Shown in pieces: positions 32,411 through 44,350 of a stretch of DNA of 64,000 nt. Made by a program: the position numbers and the translations under genes. Under the pieces are notes generated by a model. It did not search any database and had not been told where the DNA came from. It was given only the letters and a program-made list of their open reading frames with translations. Source of the DNA: Codonopsis lanceolata (Eukaryota > Streptophyta > Magnoliopsida > Asterales > Campanulaceae); the NCBI GenBank assembly GCA_013146195.2, contig CM028378.1, positions 15,572,585 through 15,636,584 of the forward strand, read 5' to 3'. The stretch's first letter is position 1. Each line of letters starts with the position of its first letter.

Positions 32411-33715
32411 TTTTCCTTAAATGAGATGTGTCCAACACACAAGGAATTTTACGCAATGACAGGCATGACAGCGGGAGGTAGTATTGTCGTTCCTTCTACG
32501 AGTCGCACTCCGTTTATGGCAGCCAGAGAGATGTTTGGGTTTAATCGACAAGGGACCCAGAGACTTATTCACATTGATCTTTTTGACTTAACATACCTCC
32601 CATCCTTCTATTCAAATTATCAGGAAGATCCAATGTATTCGGAGCAGCGATAGGAAGCCATGTTTTTGTGTATTCGAGAAGATTCTTCATAGTGAACTAT
32701 CCTAGAACTATAGATGCTCTTGTTGTTGACATTGTATTGTAGGTGGGGTTGGGACCGACGGGTAAACATTATTCTGATTATCTTAGCTGCGACCTTGGAA
32801 AGCTTGGATGCTTATTCTTCTAGTGATGACTATTTCCCTTCTGGGAGCGCTATTCTAGTTCATATGTGGCTGGAAGAGAACTTTAAATGGATTATACCAC
32901 CTATCTTGGGAAGAAGAGGACAATAAGATTTTGCGAGCTATGGATCCTGCGGTAACTATCGCACAAACTTTGAGAACAAAGGGCACTGGGTGGAGCATTT
33001 TTTGTATGCCACCTCCACCGACATAAACTAGGTGATAGGTCATTGGCAGATTCATTGCTTTTTTCTGTATACGACAACTTATGCTCACTTCGTACTTGCC
33101 GATCTCAATAGGACAACTTTTTATCTGCCCTGTAGAATTCTTTGCAATTTTGGGCAAGAACAGATTGTGCCAAACCAGAACCGCCCCTTAATGGAGATGG
33201 AGGCAAGTGAGGATAGCATTCCTCGGTTAATTCGGGATCTGTGGGATTTGAGCTATCCCGTTTGAGTCACTACTTTGTCTATTTAGATAACATTTTTCTG
33301 TCGCATGCTTATCTCACATGGCTGGTCTTATGTACGGAAGAACATTCATATATTATTAGACATACTCTCAGAAAGATTTTAGGGCGCATGGTTACAAATA
33401 GGTTGGACGCCTGTTTTATGAAGATTGGCGAAGATTTAAAGAGCTCAGATCTTCTTACCCTACCAGTGATGCTTCAAACAGCCCGACATCTCTAGGGGAG
33501 TGGAACACATGAGAGATATGGTGATGAGAGTGTCGGCCCTAGTACTATTGCGAGGCTCAGTAATGCTGGACGATGAAGTAATGCAGCTAGGCCAGATGAT
33601 GGCGCAGGACCAAGTCATATTGCTGGGACAAATAACGAGTTTATCAAAAGTGATTAGGGAAGCTCGGTTCCCTCCCAACAAGATAAAGCCCGGGGGAGGC
33701 AATGGTTCTGGTTAG
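32360..33715 (+). pseudogene. Retroelement-associated DUF7745-like protein (broken)
   Basis: Three frames share one phase. The first has WLTRSHLFHFSLNEMCPTHKEFYAMTGM, cited in part as CPTHKEFYAMTGM; the second ILIILAATLESLDAYSS...SAILVHMWLEE; the third a C-terminal region rich in Met/Gln ending NKIKPGGGNGSG (33715). The order 'FxF...E(L/M)CPTxEEF' then 'ILAETLxxLD...GSxxLxxxWLxE' is that of plant retroelement-associated DUF7745 proteins (recognised by pattern, not by search). Stops at about 32652 and between 32927 and 33031 and a frame change near 33241 show it is dead. Its partner LTRs are not clear. Confidence 0.45.
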
Positions 33716-33760
33716 GGCATCAGAGAAACTGAAAAAATATGATATTTTGGTGTTGGGGAA

Positions 33761-34700
33761 TTAATGACTACCAGTGGTGGTGTACCAATTATATAGTGGA
33801 CTATTTGTGATAGCCACAAATTCAACCGGGAGCTCCACATAGTTTGTGTCTTCTTCAATTATACCCAGAAAATCGTCTCCTATGAAGTCACTGCCAAACA
33901 AAGCTAAGGCATAATTAACATGATCGATGGTCCAGGTGTTTTCAACTATTACTGTCTTGTCTGCAGAATCACGAGGTTCAGGCACAACTTTCCCTATTTC
34001 ACTTGCAGTAAGGCTCATATCTTCAAATATCTTCCATCCGGGATGTCTTTTGCCGTTGCGATCAATCCAGGGCTCAGGAAACATGAGGTAAGCGAATGTT
34101 TCGCCTTTTTTTTTTTTTACAAAATAGCCATTCATGGTTTTTCGTAGTTCATTTTTTTGAAGCATGTTTAGTAGGACCATTTCCTAAAAACGAAAGCGTA
34201 GTTTTGTTTTACAGTGATGTTTGTTTCTCGCGCATATTCAATTGCGTTTACCCTGACTTGGGGAATGACTTCGAAGCCACTTAAGAAAATACCAATGTCG
34301 TCATGCTCTATTTCAAGGATTGGGATGTCTCCCTTTTCTTTGTTTTTAATGACTTTGTTGGCCAGAATGATCACTATGTGATCATCATGGATAAACTTGA
34401 CCTGTTGGTGTAGTGATGATACTACCCCTTTTACTCCATGGATCCATGGATGACCCAATAGTAGACTGAAAGTGGCCGGGATATCCAAGACTTGAAATTC
34501 AACTGGCATGGTGAGAAGACCAATCGTCATCATTAGTGATACTACACCCAGGACGCAACAACTTGTGTTGTCATAGGCTCTCACCATCTATGACGATGGG
34601 GTTAACTCTGAGATCTTTGATCCCATTTTGGCTAACGTGCTTATAGGACAAACATTTAGAGATGAACCGTTGTCTACTAGGACCCGAGGTACCCTTTTTC
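33761..34700 (-). pseudogene. Ogre/Tat-type Ty3 protease region (broken)
   Basis: On the minus strand, near 34690-34630, the frame reads VLVDNGSSLNVCP, the active-site block of Ogre/Tat retropepsins (D-N-G-S). It is followed by MVRAYDNTSC..., FQVLDIPATFSLLLGHPWIH and SSLHQQVKFIHDD, the conserved LLGRPWIH end of that protease. A stop lies between the active site and MVRAYD, and another frame change follows near 34180. The second frame (34180-33761) has no recognised domain. Only about 1 kb remains, and it lies in the opposite orientation to the Ogre-like LTR that starts next to it. Confidence 0.7.
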
Positions 34701-35066
34701 CATGATTCCAACTGTAATATGCAGAGCATCTATGTGGTTCGTTAGTTCTATTGGAAGATCAAGGTTAGTAAACATGATCACATTCCCAAAATGGATGTTC
34801 CATATCATTTGGGTCAATTCATCAGGAGAGGTTTCAATGGGAATGACTACCTAACTTAAAGATTTGGCTAGAGTGTTATGATGGTGTGGGTTCCCGGGAG
34901 TGTGCCCGCGCCCCGCTCGCCCTTGGATAGGGGTGTGCGTATGTGTGGAAGCGGGACACCACGCTTTCAATTCCACCCTCCCTTGTTTAGGGGAGGACGA
35001 AATTAAAAATGCGGAAAGGGTGCTGTCTTAAAAAGCGCGTTGAATACGCCTCAGTAACTTCAATGA

Positions 35067-35410
35067 ATTTTTGGCCCAATATGGGAGCTTTGGGTTTTCT
35101 GCGTCAAGTTATCCCTTTTTTAGGGGATACCAGGATGCAGGAATACATCACCATTTCATTCTCATTCTCCCTTTTTTAGGGAAAAACGGGAAAGTGCAAG
35201 AAAGGAGTATTGTGAGGCCCCACTATGGATTTTATGAAAATAGTCTTATGGCCTATTTCGGATCACTATGGGTGCTTTGGGTTTTCTATATCAAGTTATC
35301 CCTTTTTTAGGGGATACCGGGATATAGGAATACATCACCCTTTCATTCTCATTCTCCATTTTTTAGGGGAAAATAGAAAAGTGCAAGAAAGGAGTGTTGC
35401 GATGCCCCAC
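35067..35410 (+). repeat. Tandem repeat of about 175 bp in LTR U3
   Basis: Two units (about 35067-35240 and 35250-35410) share CAAGTTATCCCTTTTTTAGG, GGAATACATCACC and AAAGTGCAAGAAAGGAGT. The right LTR has the same module around 41700-41970. It is a likely U3 enhancer-type duplication. Confidence 0.8.
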
Positions 35411-36335
35411 TGGATCCAAAATGTTTTATAGCGTCGCCATATTTATTTTAAGGAAGAAATAAAGAAAAACCAAAAAAGAAAAACCAGAGATTGCAAAAAC
35501 GGGTTCGGAGGCTAAGTTACGAGTTGGGAAGGTGCTAGGCACCCTACTCGCCCTTTCGGTCTCAAAAGCGGTTTTTGGCTAAATGATGCTTTTTATTATA
35601 TTTATCTAGCAAATAAATAATGCATTAAAAGACAGGAAATAAAAGCAAATACATCCGTGGCTACATTATTTACGGACTTGCAACCGTCTCTTGCAATAAT
35701 TACAAATGCATTTAAAAATATTTGGCCATAATAACGGCTCCTTTAAATAGTATTTCCTAACTAAATCCGGGCAGCACAACAACTTATATTTATATATTGG
35801 GCCGAATTTGAAAAGAACTTTTTTATAAAATTAACGCTATTAAAGGCTTTACCTTTTAGAGCGGGGAGTTCTCGCTCTGTCCTTCTCGAGAGAGGGAGAC
35901 TTTTTATGCTGCTGCTGCAGTTTGGGCAGAGTAACAGCTTATTTTTGGTGGTTTTGGCCTTTTTACTCGGGCAGAGTAACGACTCTTTCCGAGGCTTTTG
36001 GACCGGGGAAATAGGGTGGATACCTAACTAGAGGGCTAGGGATCACTTTGAGTGGTTGGATTTACTTTTGGCGGAGTTTTGGCAGGGTTTCGAGGCTTTA
36101 TGGAAGGATCACTCCCTATCTCACTTCGCTCTCTATTTTCTCGGCGTAACAACGACGCGAAGAAATTTTATCGATGTCTTTGGTGTGTCTGAAAGTGAGC
36201 CCCAACCTTCTATTTATAGGCTGAGAAGAGCACTCATCGGGAAATATAATTTCTCTCAGCGTGCATGATTTCCTTGTGCACCGCACTTCAGAAATTGCAC
36301 AATGCGTTAAGTCCGAGGTGTACTGTAGCTCTCTG

Positions 36336-36390
36336 GGCGCGGCCAAAAGGTTCCTTGGGCGCTGCGCCAAGGTCCCCTTTTGGCAGCGCC
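36336..36390 (+). repeat. Nested inverted repeat (hairpin) in LTR
   Basis: Outer arms CCAAAAGG / CCTTTTGG, inner arms CCTTGG / CCAAGG around a GCGC-rich centre, and distal GGGCGC / GCGCC. The whole could form a stem of about 22 bp with small bulges. The CCTTGG...CCAAGG core parallels the CCTTGCG hairpins of other LTRs here. Confidence 0.75.
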
Positions 36391-36570
36391 AGCCCACTAT
36401 TCAAACTTCCAATTTTGACGCTTTGGCCCCTACATTTCACTGTTTTGTGCATCCTGCTTTGCCTTTTGCAATTTTTTAACTCCTGTAACTTGACATTTGT
36501 TAAGTTTTCACAGATCTTGATATCACATGCCAGAATTACATACCAGGGGTACGAAATTGGGGTGTCTACA

Positions 36571-38491
36571 GAGCCCCTCAACGATGGAGTCTACGGTTAA
36601 CCCGAGGCTTACTAAGTAGACGAACATCGTTGATAAGAAATAGACTCTCTAATTTCGTGCAATTATAATGGGAGAGAAATACAACATGTAACAGTTATAA
36701 TGAAATAGTTTATAATGCTAACCAAACCTCCATATCCTAGACATATTTAGTCGGTTATAGCAGGTTATCGTAGTTTTTAAGCAGATATGCAAATTAAATG
36801 CTCTAATGGTCGGACCTACTAGTGTAGGCTTCCTACGTATCCCTTAATAAAGGAAATCAGACCAAAACGTAGTTCAGGCCAAAACCTAAACAAGCATGCC
36901 GCGACGGCCGCGCCTACCGAAATAGGCTGCGTACGTATCCTTATCCAAGGAATCAGACCGAATGTAGTTCACCTCTGCTGGGGATGAAGTGCTGCGATGC
37001 TAACAAACAAGTGCTGCGGTGCAAGTGATGTGATGCTAAACAAACAAGTGCTGCAATGTTATCAAACAAGTGTTGCAAAGCTATCAAACCAGTGCTGCAA
37101 AGCTATCCAACAAGTGTTGCGATGGTCGTGCCTATCGAAATAGGCTGCCTACGTATCCTTATACACGGAATCAGACCAAACATAGTTCATACCTGCTGGG
37201 CGGAATGTAATGCCTCCTTGGGAACTCAGCTTTCATCGGAGAACAAAGCCTTTCCCTCTGATCCAGGGTTGCGTGCCCCTCGAGGGAAAGTTTCCAAGCA
37301 CAAACACAAATGCACAGAAAAGGGGTAAAATACTTACCTTTTCTTACCTTTGCTTTGCTTTTGCGACCATCTGCCGCTGCTACTGTTTTGCTGCACTTGC
37401 TGTTTTATGCTCCTCTTTGCTGTTCTTGCTGCACTTGCTATTTTATGTTGCTTTTCGCTGCTCTTGCTGCACTTGCTATTTTATGCTGCTCTTTGCTGCC
37501 TTTGCTGCACTTGCTGGGGATGTTTTCTCTTTTCTTTGCAGCTTCCGGCTTATCTGAAATCTCTCCCTTTCACCGCATTTTCGGCCTTAGCTGGAAAATC
37601 TTTCTTTATGCTGCTGCATTTTTCTTCTCTTTTTGTTTCTCTTTCTAACCTTGGCTAGAAATTTTCTTTTCTTTGTTGCTGCATTTTCCGGTTCTAGCTG
37701 GAATTTCCTTTTCTTTTTGGTGCTGCATTTTCTTTTTGCTGCATTTTATAGCTTCGGCCGAAAATTTCTTCTTTTGCTGCCGCATTTTCTTTTGTTGCAT
37801 GGGCGTATTTTCGCATTTTCTTCCTTTGGCATGCCTTTTTCCCTCTCTCTCTTTTTTCTTTTGCTTCTTTTTTGATTTTTTTTAATATTTGCTACATGCA
37901 TGTATACATTTTTTCTTGCTTGCATTTCTTCTTTTACATGCATTTTTTTTTATTCTTGCATTCTTCTCTTTTGCCTTTTTTTTTCTTTTTTTTTTCTCTT
38001 TCTTTTTTTTCTTCTCGCATGCTTACCATATTTTTCTTTTGCATGCTTACTTTTATTTTATTTTCTTTTTATTTTGCAAGCTTTATTTTTACACAATTCT
38101 TACCTTGTGTCGATTTTTCCGACTTTCCCGCTTATCGTGGCTAGTGCGCTAAGGATACAACTTTCTCTTGCTTTTGGATGGATGACCATCACTTTTGGTT
38201 AACAAAGTTAACTTTGTCAACTTCATGTTAAGCTTCAGGGGTCCTTTCGCAGCTTTGGAAATTCGAGGACTTAAGTGCCGCAACTTTAAACTTTGGGGGG
38301 AGAAAAAGGAAAAATTCCTTTTTCTTCCCTTATTATTGACGGGAATGGGAGAACCAGGAGCACTGCTTCTTCTTCACTTTCCTTCTCTGCTTCTTTGCTT
38401 CTGCGGCCATTGTTGCTGCTTCTTCATTTTCTTTCCATTTTTGCTCATTTTCTCAATTTTCTTCCGCCTATTTGCGTGTTTCTCTCAGCAG
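36571..38491 (+). other. Leader of the Ogre-like element
   Basis: Non-coding leader between the left LTR and the plant-mobile-domain gene. It holds three diverged copies of a block of about 55 bp, GGCTGCCTACGTATCC...GGAATCAGACC...ACGTAGTTCA (around 36825, 36926 and 37138), a minisatellite (36975-37130), and a long pyrimidine-rich tract (37340-38110) of CTGCATTTTCTTTTGCTGC-like words that produces only artefactual Phe/Leu/Cys frames. Confidence 0.6.
36975..37130 (+). repeat. AAACAAGTGCTGCAATGCTATC minisatellite
   Basis: About six variants of a 23-26-bp unit with the core CAAGTGCTGCRAWGCTA, three of them nearly identical (37040-37115). Confidence 0.8.
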
Positions 38492-41049
38492 ATGGCTTCT
38501 TCATCACAATCTAGGAAAGGGAAGGCTCCAATGCATCCAAAATCGGGCGAGAGGAGGAGGGAACTTCCTCCTTTGACCCGAAATTATATCAGGTGCCGCT
38601 ATTCCAAAGATGATTGGGGCAATATTCATCGCGATTGGAATACCCACGTATGAAATCTTCCAAGTACTTCTGTAAGTTTTTTCTTTCTAAATTCACTTGA
38701 ATATATTTCAGATCTGCTAGATTTTAGTATTATTTTGGGCTTTTGGAGCATACCTGACTCTCCTTTTAATGCTTATGCATGCAATATTTATGCTAAAATG
38801 ATGCAATTTGGTGATGATTCATGAAATTTATGCAATTTATTTTTGCAATGCATAATTGAACTAGTGGGCACTATTTGACCCTACAATGCTTGATTTATAC
38901 TATTAATGCAATTTGGGCTTATATGATGCATGATTTATGCTGAATACTAATTTTATATGCTATATGCCTATAAAACGGACTTTTCATAATATAATGCAAT
39001 TTTTTTAGGCATATTTTTGGACGCATTTTCAGATACATGTAGGATAAAACAGATATATTTTATGCACTAAAATTTACTTTTTATGCATGCCTATACTGCA
39101 GGGACATAATAAATGTCATGTGAATATCTTCTTTTCATGATTGGTGACATTTTATTCTCTCTTTGCTAATGCGATAATGCAATTATTTAGACAATAAATG
39201 CAAATGATAAGTGACTAATGCAGGCATATATAATTTTATTTGATGCAAATGCAATGCAGGAAAATTTTTGGGATGCTTGCTAATATGATGCATTGGCATT
39301 TTTATTTTTATCATGAATACGAAGTTGCAAAAATGCGGTATATATATTTAAATGTAACATACACTTTTTATAATGCCTAAAATGCCAAAATGCATTTTTA
39401 GATGCAGAAAAAAGATGCATTTTTTATTATTATTTTGGTTGCAAATTAAAATTTGAAAATGCTAAAATGCAATAAAGATCTTTTTTTTTTCTTTTATCTT
39501 AGATGCCTGAGAAAATTTTAATGCACAAACGTATTTTTTTTATTTTTTATGATGCATGCCTAAAATGCAATTAAAATTTTCGAATGTTAAAATGTAATAC
39601 TCATATATATTTTATTGTCATGATGCCAAAATATATTTCAAATGCTAAAAAAAGGCGTTTTTTTTAAAAAAAATTATATGCATGCATGGATGCCAAATGC
39701 TTATTTTACATGAAAAATGATTTTTTTCTGAAAAAAAAATACATCACGGAAATTATTATGCTGCAATTTTATGATTTACAAAATACGATGCATGCAACAT
39801 GCTTATTACCTTCTTCTTTATTTATTTATTATTCATTCATTTTTTCTATGCGATGAAAATAAAAGATAGTAAACTTACCTTTTCTTTTTCTCCTTTTTTT
39901 TTTCAGCTTCGCAGGCCCTTTCAAGGGGTTCGAGCCACTTGTGCCAACGTGTCAGATATTTATCGCATGCTGCCCCAGGCGGCACAAGTTTTGGTGGAGA
40001 GCTCTGGTTTCAGCACCTTCCTGCACGCCTTACGCCCCTTTTCGAGCTTTTTGCCCATTTTCGACGTGCTCCGGGATTACTGGTGGGATAGTACCCACAC
40101 ATTCCACTTTAGTTGGGGGGAGGCGACCTTGACACCCTGTGACTTCGCTGCCATCACCGGCCTTCCTACCAGCATTGGTTGGACCTTGGCGCCTGACTAT
40201 ACTCTTTGTCAGCGCCATGACGAGGTGGAGGACCTTCTGGGTTTTGAGCCGGAATACAAGTCGACAGATGAGATTTTTATTGGCAGCGGGCGGAAGTGGC
40301 TCCTGGACAACGCTGGGAGGGTTCCAGAAAATGACCCCGTAGCCGTGGCTCGCGCTTCTAAAGCGTTCTTATTCTTTTTCCTTGGCACGTCTCTTTTTGC
40401 CAATTCCTCCACCACTATGAGAGTTTCTGTCTTGGCATGCTTGACAGATTTTGAGCAGATGGCTAATTATGACTGGGGGCAGGCCGACCTGTCCGAGCTT
40501 TATGCTTCCATGGATAGGGCCAGCTGCAATGACTCGCCGACTCTGAATGGGTTTGCCCCGGCGTGGGAGGTATATGCCTTTTCGCTTTTTCTTGTGCTTC
40601 TTTTTTACTTTTCTTTTTTTTTCATCATATGTATTTTTTTGCGGCAACAGTATATTTTTCCATTCTTCGATAAAATTTCTCTTTTTTTTTTGCAGGTCTG
40701 GGCCTTCTCATTTTTTCACTTTACGCCGGGTCGGCTACACCAACGTTTCCACCAGCTACCCTACTTGGCTGAATTTGTGGATGAGAACAGAGTTCAGCTG
40801 AACCAGGACGGCGGCTGCTCAAAGAAGGAGAGAGTGCAAGAGCGAATTGCCAGCTCAAGTGCAGGCACAGTGCACTTTCTTCCTTGGGAGGGCCTGGAGG
40901 GACATTATGATGTGGCTTTAGGGCTGAGCCGTTGCCGGATACTGATGGTATCCATTATGGTCGATTCATTGTATATGGGCGAGCGGGTCGATCGCCAACA
41001 TTTTCCAGTTTTGATGCCTCCAGTGGTGCCTCCTAGGCCTTCTTTCTAG
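38492..41049 (+). pseudogene. Plant mobile domain (PMD) gene inside the LTR element
   Basis: Exon 1 38492-38647, exon 2 39907-40569 and exon 3 40696-41049 all have GT-AG borders and join in phase 0. Exon 1 starts MASSSQSRKGKAPMHP. Exon 2 holds the PMD core: FLHALRPFSSF, LRDYWWDSTHTFHFSWGE, TLTPCDFAAITGLP, RASKAFLFFFLGTSLF, YDWGQADLSELYASM. Exon 3 continues WAFSFFHFTPGR...YLAEFV. The frame ends at TAG 41047-41049, one base change from CAG, and remains open to about 41218. Further exon-like segments lie at about 41219-41378 and 41529-41709, the last with an in-frame TAG near 41637. PMD occurs in host MAIN/MAIL proteins and in mobile elements; its biochemical role is unknown. The 126-bp second intron happens to be open in frame. 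Confidence 0.75.
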
Positions 41050-41699
41050 GTGATAGAGCCGGATCACTTGCCGAACAGGTATCAATACCTGTCAAAATTT
41101 CTCATGCCTCCGACTGATTTTCCGGTTATGGCTTATGAGGATTTCTCTGACCGTGCTTCATCCTCCCCCTCCGCTCTGCTGCACCAGACATGGGGTTTTG
41201 ATTCTTCGCCGGGCAGTTAAGGCCTTCCATCCCATCTCGGCGAGAATGCGGAATTTCTTGAGCCGATGATGTCTTCTCCACGTTCCAATATCATTGGGGC
41301 GGATGGATGGTGGAGGAAACGCTTCCTGATGCCGAGATCCCTGAGGAGCGTCGAGTCCCGGAGCAGGCCCGTTTGGTAAACACCTTTCACTTTTGCATCC
41401 CCTCTTTTTTTCATCATGCATATATTTTATTCACTATCATTTTTTTATTCTCTTTTTTTAATGATGCATATGTATTTTTTTTGGAGACTAATATATTTCT
41501 TTTGTTGTCTCACTATTTTTTTTTTAGGTGAATGTGTCAACCTACAAGAGGCTGCTGCCGAGGGCTTTTTCAGTATTAACAAGCTTTATCAGAAGCTTGT
41601 TGACGAGCTTTCCTGCAAGGGAAATGATGCGGTACGGTAGACTAGGCGTCGGGGTGATGATGACGATTTTACGGATGCAGTGTCGGGCCGAGCAGCGCT

Positions 41700-43090
41700 C
41701 GGGGCATAGGAATGGATCACTCTTTCATTCCCATTTTCCCTTTTTTAGGGGAAAGCGGGAAAATGCAAGGAAGGAATGTTGCGGTGCCCCCACTATGGAT
41801 TTTATGAAAATAGCCTTATGGCCTATTTCGGGATCACTTGGGTGCTTTGGTTTTCTACGTCAAGTTATCCCTTGTTTAGGGGATACCGAGGATATAGGAA
41901 TATATTACCTTTCCATTCCCATTCTCCCTTTTTTTAGGGGAGAACGGAAAAGTGCAAGAAAAGCACAACCAAAATGCTTTCTCACGGATCCAAAATGCTT
42001 TAGAGTCGCCATCTTTATTTTGAGGAAGAAAATAAAGCACAACCAAAAAGAAAACCGAGAGATAATAAAGCGAATTAGGAGGCTAAGTTACGAGTTGGGA
42101 AGGTGCTAGGCGCCCAACTCGCCCTTCCGATCTAAAAACAATTTTGGCTAAAGTATGCTTTTTGTTATATTTATTTAACGGATAAAAAACATTAAATGCC
42201 TACAAATACATCCATTGTCTACATTATTCTGGACTTGCAAGCTGTCTCTTTACAAATAATTACAAATATCTTGAAAATATTTTGCCATAATAATGGCTCT
42301 TTTTAGTGCTATTTCTAACTAAATCCGGCGACTACAAGCTTATATATCTACATTGGGCGGATTGGAAATAACACTTTACAAAATAAACTTTAAAACTTAC
42401 CTACTAATGGCTTTAGGGTGTGCTTTAAACTGTCTTTCGGGGAAGGAGTCTTTTTTGTTGTTGTTGTTGTTGTTGTTGTTGTGTGTTGTGTGTTGTGTGT
42501 GGATTCGGGGAGAGTATTTGCTACGAAAGTTATTTTCGGCCTCGGGATTTGAAGCGGAAGTAGCATTTATTTTAGTTGTTGTGTTTCTTGAGGTAATTTG
42601 TCGGGCGAGAATAATGGCTTATTTCGGCTGATTTGGCCTTTCATCGAGCGAGCAAGCGCTCTTTCCACGATTTTTGGGCCAGAAATAGGGTGGATACCTA
42701 GGCTGAGGGCTAAGGCTCACCTACTTGGGATTGGATTTGTGTTTGGAGGTTTGGGTGATCGCTCACTATCTCGCCGCTCTCATTTCTTGATAACGAGAGC
42801 GGAGGAATTTTTATCGATGAAATTACGTTCAAGGGAGGACCCCCAAGCCTTTATTTATAGAATTTGGATAAAGGACACGAAAGAATTTAATTTTTACTCT
42901 TCGTGCCTCGATCGATTGTACCAGCCACAGAGAATTTGGACATTACAGCAACTGTTGCAAAATCTGGGGGCCGGGAAGCCCATTTTGGGCGCTAGGAAGG
43001 CCAATCTTGGCGCCATGCCAAGATTCCATGTGGAGTGGCGCCATTACTTTTTCATAGTTTCCAAATTTTGCACTTTGAACCATGCATTTC
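41700..43090 (+). repeat. Ogre-like LTR, right copy, cut by gap
   Basis: Same module order as the left copy: the 175-bp unit, GGCTAAGTTACGAGTTGGGA (42081-42100), a (TTG)n tract (42454-42481), TATA-like TTTATTTATAGAA (about 42851), and a hairpin-like GGGCGCTAGGAAGGCC / CTTGGCGCCATGCCAAG region (42985-43025). It lacks the first part of the left LTR and ends in the N-run. Confidence 0.65.
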
Positions 43091-43190
43091 NNNNNNNNNN
43101 NNNNNNNNNNNNNNNNNNNNNNNNNNNNNNNNNNNNNNNNNNNNNNNNNNNNNNNNNNNNNNNNNNNNNNNNNNNNNNNNNNNNNNNNNN
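43091..43190. other. Assembly gap, 100 N
   Basis: A placeholder run. It separates the Ogre-like LTR from a partial Athila element, so both borders are unknown. Confidence 0.99.
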
Positions 43191-43800
43191 CATGGTGTAA
43201 CTCGCCAAGTTAGCTACACCGTATCATCCACAAACATCTGACAAGTAGAAGTAAGCAATAGGCAAATAAAAGCAATATTAGAAAGATTGTTAGGCCTAAT
43301 CGTAAAGATTGGGAATCTAACTCAAGGATGCTTTATGGGCATACTGAATAAAGCTTTTAAGACACCCATAGGAATGAGTCCATATAGAATAGTATATGGT
43401 AAGCCCGCCATTTACCGATTGAAATTGAGCACAAAGCCTATTGGGCAATTACGAATTAAATCTAGATTTAACATTGGCCGGAGAAGAAAGGTTGTTCCAG
43501 CTTAAATGAGTTAGAAGAGCATAGCTAAATTGTATGAGAATGCGAAGACGTATAAAGAAAAGACCAAAAAGTATCATGACATGGGATTAGCCAATAAAAT
43601 GCGTCATCCAGGTATGAAAGTATTACTGTTTAATTCAAAATTGAGGCTATTCCTGTGAAAGTTAAAACCAAATGGTCTCGGTCCTTTAGAATAGTACTAA
43701 TTTATCCCCTACGGGTCAGTTGATATACAAAACCCCAAAAATAATGGAAGTGTTTAGTGAATGGACAACGACTGCTTATATTTTGAGCCGATGTCATTGA
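43191..43800 (+). pseudogene. Athila integrase, C-terminal half (broken)
   Basis: Shifting frames spell HGVT..., QVEVSNR, the KTPIGMSPYRIVYGKP block and NAKTYKEKTKKYHDM, then a GPFR-like end, the standard distal part of a Ty3/Athila integrase with its GPY/F region. Several one-base indels and stops (for example, after 43505) kill the frame. Confidence 0.8.
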
Positions 43801-44184
43801 ACTAACAATTGAGTTAACTGCTTGGTGACAATGAACCACCACGAGATTAGGCTTGCGCTGGTTCGAGCCAAAGACATTAAACAAAGGCGCTAAGTGGGAG
43901 ACAACCACTATGTTGAATATTATTTAGTTTTTATAGTTAGTTTAAATATGCTTTTCTCCATTAAATTTAATGTTTGGACATTTAATTTTTAAATTAAATA
44001 TGCCAAAATTCAAGTTTGGGGAGAAAACATCTTAGTGTTGTATTTATATGTTACTAATAATTTTAGTGTAGAATTTTTGTTTAGTTTTTATATAGAAATA
44101 TCCAAGACATAACGGAAGTTAACGGAAGGGCTAAACCGCAAACCGTTGAAAAAGATAGGGAAAACAAGAAGGAAAAGTCTGCCC

Positions 44185-44350
44185 ACCTTGCGGACGCAAG
44201 GTGTGAAGGACCTTGCGACCGCAAGGTCCCCAGAATGCGAATATCGCAACAGATCGTCATCATGGGGAATGCGAGGAAATGAACCTGATCGCCGACCTTG
44301 CGGACGTTAGTGGGCGCACCTGCGACCGCAAGGTCCCTATATATATAAAG
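44185..44350 (+). promoter_or_regulatory. Internal promoter-like module with hairpins and TATA
   Basis: Two perfect hairpins, ACCTTGCG-GA-CGCAAGGT (44185-44202) and ACCTTGCG-AC-CGCAAGGT (44210-44227), and a decayed third pair (44295-44333) lie just upstream of a TATA box (TATATATATAAAGG, 44338-44351). A leader rich in CT words follows to about 44640. It is located between integrase and the downstream ORF, so it could drive a separate mRNA. The same layout occurs on the opposite arm (62700-62870). Confidence 0.5.

Larger units (their letters stand above)
34878..36570 (+). repeat. Ogre-like LTR, left copy
   Basis: The segment contains the TTGGGAAGGTGCTAGGCACC phrase near 35526, a TATA box (CTATTTATAGGC, 36210-36221), a strong hairpin (36336-36390), and ends GGGGTGTCTACA at 36570, a typical end for Ogre-type LTRs. 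A diverged copy in the same orientation occurs at about 41700-43090. The left border (TGATGGTGTGGG) is an estimate. Confidence 0.65.

Noticed and set aside
32360..33715. Plant mobile domain copy similar to 39907-41049
   Set aside because: The spacing of motifs (CPTHKEF, then ILAATLESLD and a WLEE block) fits the DUF7745-type better than PMD; no WWD or TLTP blocks were found.
37350..38202. Overlapping Phe/Leu/Cys-rich frames resembling membrane proteins
   Set aside because: All three frames are open because the tract is pyrimidine-rich; there is no codon bias or consistent start, and it lies in a retroelement leader.
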